Shown in pieces: positions 12,609-14,065 of a stretch of DNA of 14,065 bases. Position 1 is the first letter of the stretch; every line of letters begins with the position of its first letter. Below the pieces are notes generated by a model. It searched no databases. It was not told the origin of the DNA and saw only the letters and a program-made list of their open reading frames with translations. The position numbers and the translations under genes are program-made. This DNA is from an uncultured Oscillospiraceae bacterium (GTDB lineage Bacteria > Bacillota > Clostridia > Oscillospirales > Acutalibacteraceae), in contig CAJUPK010000006.1 of assembly GCA_910588415.1 (NCBI GenBank), positions 18,274 to 32,338 of the forward strand, in the 5' to 3' direction.

Positions 12609-13112
12609 CTATTCGGCTTTTTTCATAAAGGGGATCCGCACCTGGACCTCGGCCTGCTCAATCCACTCCACAATGGAGTTGGTAGCGCCTCTGGTAACTT
12701 TGATGTCCTCTTTGATAATCTCCACATCGTTCTCCAATCTGTCAAGGCGAGTCTCCATCTTGTCAAGCCTGGCGTCCATCTGATCAAGGCGTGTCTCCAC
12801 CTTGTCGAGCCTGGCGTCCATCTTGTCAAGCCTGGCGTCCATCTGGTCGAGGCGAGTCTCCACCTTGTCGAGCCTGGCGTCCATCTGATCAAGGCGAGTC
12901 TCCACCTTGTCGAGCCTGGCGTCCATCTGGTCGAGGCGTGTCTCCACCCTGTCAAGCCGTGTTTCTACCTTGTCGAGGCGCGTTTCCACCCTGCCAAGGC
13001 GGGCGTCTACCTTGTCGAGCCGGGTGTTCACATCGCCAAGCTGTTCGACCACTTGGGTTACCTGGCCCTGCATGGTTTCCAGCAGACTTAATATCTTTTC
13101 TTCGTTGTTCAT
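12609..13112 (-). CDS. Heptad-repeat coiled-coil protein of unknown function
   Basis: 167 residues. After a short start (MNNEEKILSLLETMQGQVTQVVEQL), residues about 28-125 are some fourteen near-identical heptads of the form (T/A)RLD(K/Q)(V/M)(E/D), a textbook continuous coiled coil with Leu/Val/Met at the core positions and charged flanks. The C-terminus (about 126-167, VEIIKEDIKVTRGATNSIVEWIEQAEVQVRIPF) is non-repetitive and may be a small folded or oligomerisation part. There is no signal peptide or membrane helix. Start: GAGGG at 13120-13124 lies seven bases before the ATG at 13112, whereas the ATG at 13118 is only one base away. I do not recognise the family; similar repeats occur in phage tail-fibre and cell-architecture proteins, so its role is open. 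Confidence 0.85.
   Translation of the reverse strand: MNNEEKILSLLETMQGQVTQVVEQLGDVNTRLDKVDARLGRVETRLDKVETRLDRVETRLDQMDARLDKVETRLDQMDARLDKVETRLDQMDARLDKMDARLDKVETRLDQMDARLDKMETRLDRLENDVEIIKEDIKVTRGATNSIVEWIEQAEVQVRIPFMKKAE
12736..13030 (-). repeat. 21-bp coding repeats of the coiled coil
   Basis: The heptads are repeated at DNA level in 21-base units, often paired as 42-base units (on the + strand, GTCCATCTGATCAAGGCG and CTCCACCTTGTCGAGCC types). Near-identity of synonymous positions implies recent duplication, so unit number should vary between strains. Confidence 0.85.
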
Positions 13113-13144
13113 GGTCATTCCCTCGCTTTATTCTATAATGTCTG

Positions 13145-13173
13145 CCGCAAGTGTGCGATACCGCAAGTGTGCG
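13145..13173. repeat. Tandem 13-bp direct repeat upstream of the coiled-coil gene
   Basis: CCGCAAGTGTGCG occurs at 13145-13157 and 13161-13173, 16 bases apart; each copy has inner dyad CGCA-AGTG-TGCG. It lies just upstream of a TATAGAAT sequence (minus strand, about 13131-13138) that could be the -10 of the coiled-coil gene. An operator or activator site is plausible. Confidence 0.45.
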
Positions 13174-13306
13174 GCGCCGCATTTTCTCATTCCCCTAGAT
13201 CTTCTCCAGCAACCCGGCCCTGGCTTTCCACCGGAATGGGATCTGTATAGCAGGCGTTGTCCAGGGGTTCGCCTGTGCCCGCGGCGGCAGCGGGCAGCTC
13301 ATAGCA

Positions 13307-13687
13307 TTACTTTAGATAGGCCGGGCCGCCAGCGTCCCCGGGGCGAAGGGCCTGGGCTGTGTGCCTGCAGGCCGCTTCCAGCACATCGTCCACAAGCTGT
13401 TTGTCGGGGACAGCAAGGAGGCGGTACTTTTGTATCAGCTGGCTTTCCCGGTGGGTAAGGGGAGGCTCCGCCAGATGGGGGGAGCTGGCGGCAGAGGGGT
13501 CCTCCAAATCGTCCAAGGTGCAGCCAAAAAAGTGGACCAGCTGGCGGATGGTGCCCAATTTCGGGTCCTTGGTGGAACCCGCAAATAATTTTTCCAGCGT
13601 GGGTTCAGGCAGTCCGGACAGGCGGGAGATCTCTTTGGTGGTAAGCCCACTGCTCTCTTTCATTTTTCTCAGATTATCCAGCCACAC
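13307..13687 (-). CDS. XRE-type helix-turn-helix regulator
   Basis: 126 residues from a GTG start at 13687: (M)WLDNLRKMKESSGLTTKEISRLSGLPEPTLEKLFAGSTKDPKLGTIRQLVHFFGCTLDDL. Residues 5-60 are a complete Cro/CI-type five-helix DNA-binding domain, with the recognition helix around PEPTLEKLFAG. The remaining part (78-112, LTHRESQLIQKYRLLAVPDKQLVDDVLEAACRH) is the short helical tail common in small clostridial XRE regulators. The start is chosen because AAGAAGG lies about nine bases upstream, a promoter sits right before it, and family proteins begin here; the frame stays open to 13936 but those residues are unlike the family and span the promoter. Its targets are unknown; palindromes upstream suggest autoregulation. 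Confidence 0.88.
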   Translation of the reverse strand: MWLDNLRKMKESSGLTTKEISRLSGLPEPTLEKLFAGSTKDPKLGTIRQLVHFFGCTLDDLEDPSAASSPHLAEPPLTHRESQLIQKYRLLAVPDKQLVDDVLEAACRHTAQALRPGDAGGPAYLK

Positions 13688-13712
13688 AGGCGCACACCTT
13701 CTTTCTACCCAA

Positions 13713-13741
13713 ACTATACCACAAAGGCAGGAGAAAAGCAA
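13713..13741 (-). promoter_or_regulatory. Sigma-A promoter of the XRE regulator gene
   Basis: On the minus strand TTGCTT (13736-13741), 17 bases, TATAGT (13713-13718), giving a short leader of about 20 bases to the GTG at 13687. Confidence 0.7.
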
Positions 13742-13750
13742 GGGGGGATC

Positions 13751-13828
13751 TCCACCAATGGTGGAAGATGTCATGATTTCCACCAAAAAAAGCAGTGCGA
13801 TATAGACGTATCCACCTTTAACGGTGGA
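13751..13828. promoter_or_regulatory. TCCACC/GGTGGA palindromes upstream of the XRE gene
   Basis: TCCACCAATGGTGGA (13751-13765) is a perfect dyad ten bases upstream of the -35. A TCCACC half-site is at 13779-13784, and TCCACC-TTTAAC-GGTGGA is at 13811-13828. Repeated half-sites next to a regulator promoter look like an operator array. Confidence 0.5.
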
Positions 13829-14065
13829 GGAGAAAACGCCGCCCGCAGCGCCCCTATCGGCCCATACCGATCGGTACGCTGGGCAGCCAAGCGCCGGGTT
13901 CCAAAGAGATACGTCCCGCTTTTGAACTGCGTTCACTAGAAGGAAGCACGCAACGGCAGATAAAACCCAGGGGATGGCCTGCCTGGCTCAGAAAATTTTC
14001 TCTTTTTCCACAAAAAGTTGCCCATTGTGGCGCAACAAACCAGGTTTTTTAAGGGATATATGAGA
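13829..14065. other. Non-coding end of the window
   Basis: No gene is seen. The stretch holds a perfect dyad TACCGATCGGTA (13865-13876) and AGAAAATTTTCT (about 13990-14001). An ATG at 14060 preceded by AAGGG with four bases spacing might begin a + strand gene, but only two codons are visible. Confidence 0.4.

Noticed and set aside
12736..13030. CRISPR-like or intergenic repeat array
   Set aside because: The 21-bp repeats are in frame within a coding sequence and encode heptads.
13688..13936. N-terminal extension of the XRE regulator
   Set aside because: It would cover the promoter and palindromes; the HTH domain starts right at the GTG at 13687.

Overview
The window looks like chromosomal DNA of a GC-rich, low-motility-type gut Firmicute, most likely class Clostridia, order Eubacteriales (Oscillospiraceae/Ruminococcaceae-like). 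The basis is the block M50 protease-scpA-scpB-DUF2953-rluB, the CxxC-type ribosomal protein L28, a short XRE regulator of a kind common in these bacteria, AGGAGG ribosome binding sites and hairpin-rich intergenic repeats. Genus cannot be fixed from sequence reading alone.

Layout. 1-130 (-) is the start of a MATE-type transporter, cut by the window edge, divergent from a TetR-family regulator (282-869, +). 870-1306 holds a palindromic mosaic repeat (copy A). 1307-2974 (-) is a MORN-repeat protein. 2975-3883 is a long non-coding stretch with an AT-rich promoter-like region, a partial repeat (copy C) and a second full mosaic repeat (copy B) whose core is inverted relative to copy A. A 29-codon leader ORF (3884-3973) then runs into an MscS-family channel (3978-4790, +). 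4851-5153 is a 112-bp tandem repeat with strongly structured units. rpmB (5156-5344, -) and the M50 operon are transcribed divergently from two well-formed promoters. The + strand block M50 protease, scpA, scpB, DUF2953, rluB (5715-9524) ends at a strong bidirectional terminator shared with feoAB, which reads on the - strand (9611-12139). 12140-12608 carries the probable feo promoter, two bidirectional terminators and a 112-bp MITE-like element between them. Then come a heptad-repeat coiled-coil protein (12609-13112, -) and an XRE-type regulator (13307-13687, -) with operator-like palindromes upstream.

How the genes fit together. ScpA and ScpB are the kleisin and winged-helix partners of Smc in chromosome condensation; the M50 protease, DUF2953 protein and RluB are their usual genomic companions in Clostridia. 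FeoA/FeoB import ferrous iron. The TetR regulator probably controls the divergent MATE exporter. MscS protects against hypo-osmotic shock. Nothing in the window is a recognisable defence, phage or conjugative system. The unusual content is in the non-coding DNA (tandem structured repeats, invertible-looking mosaic repeats, MITE) and in two repeat-built proteins of unknown role (MORN and coiled-coil).
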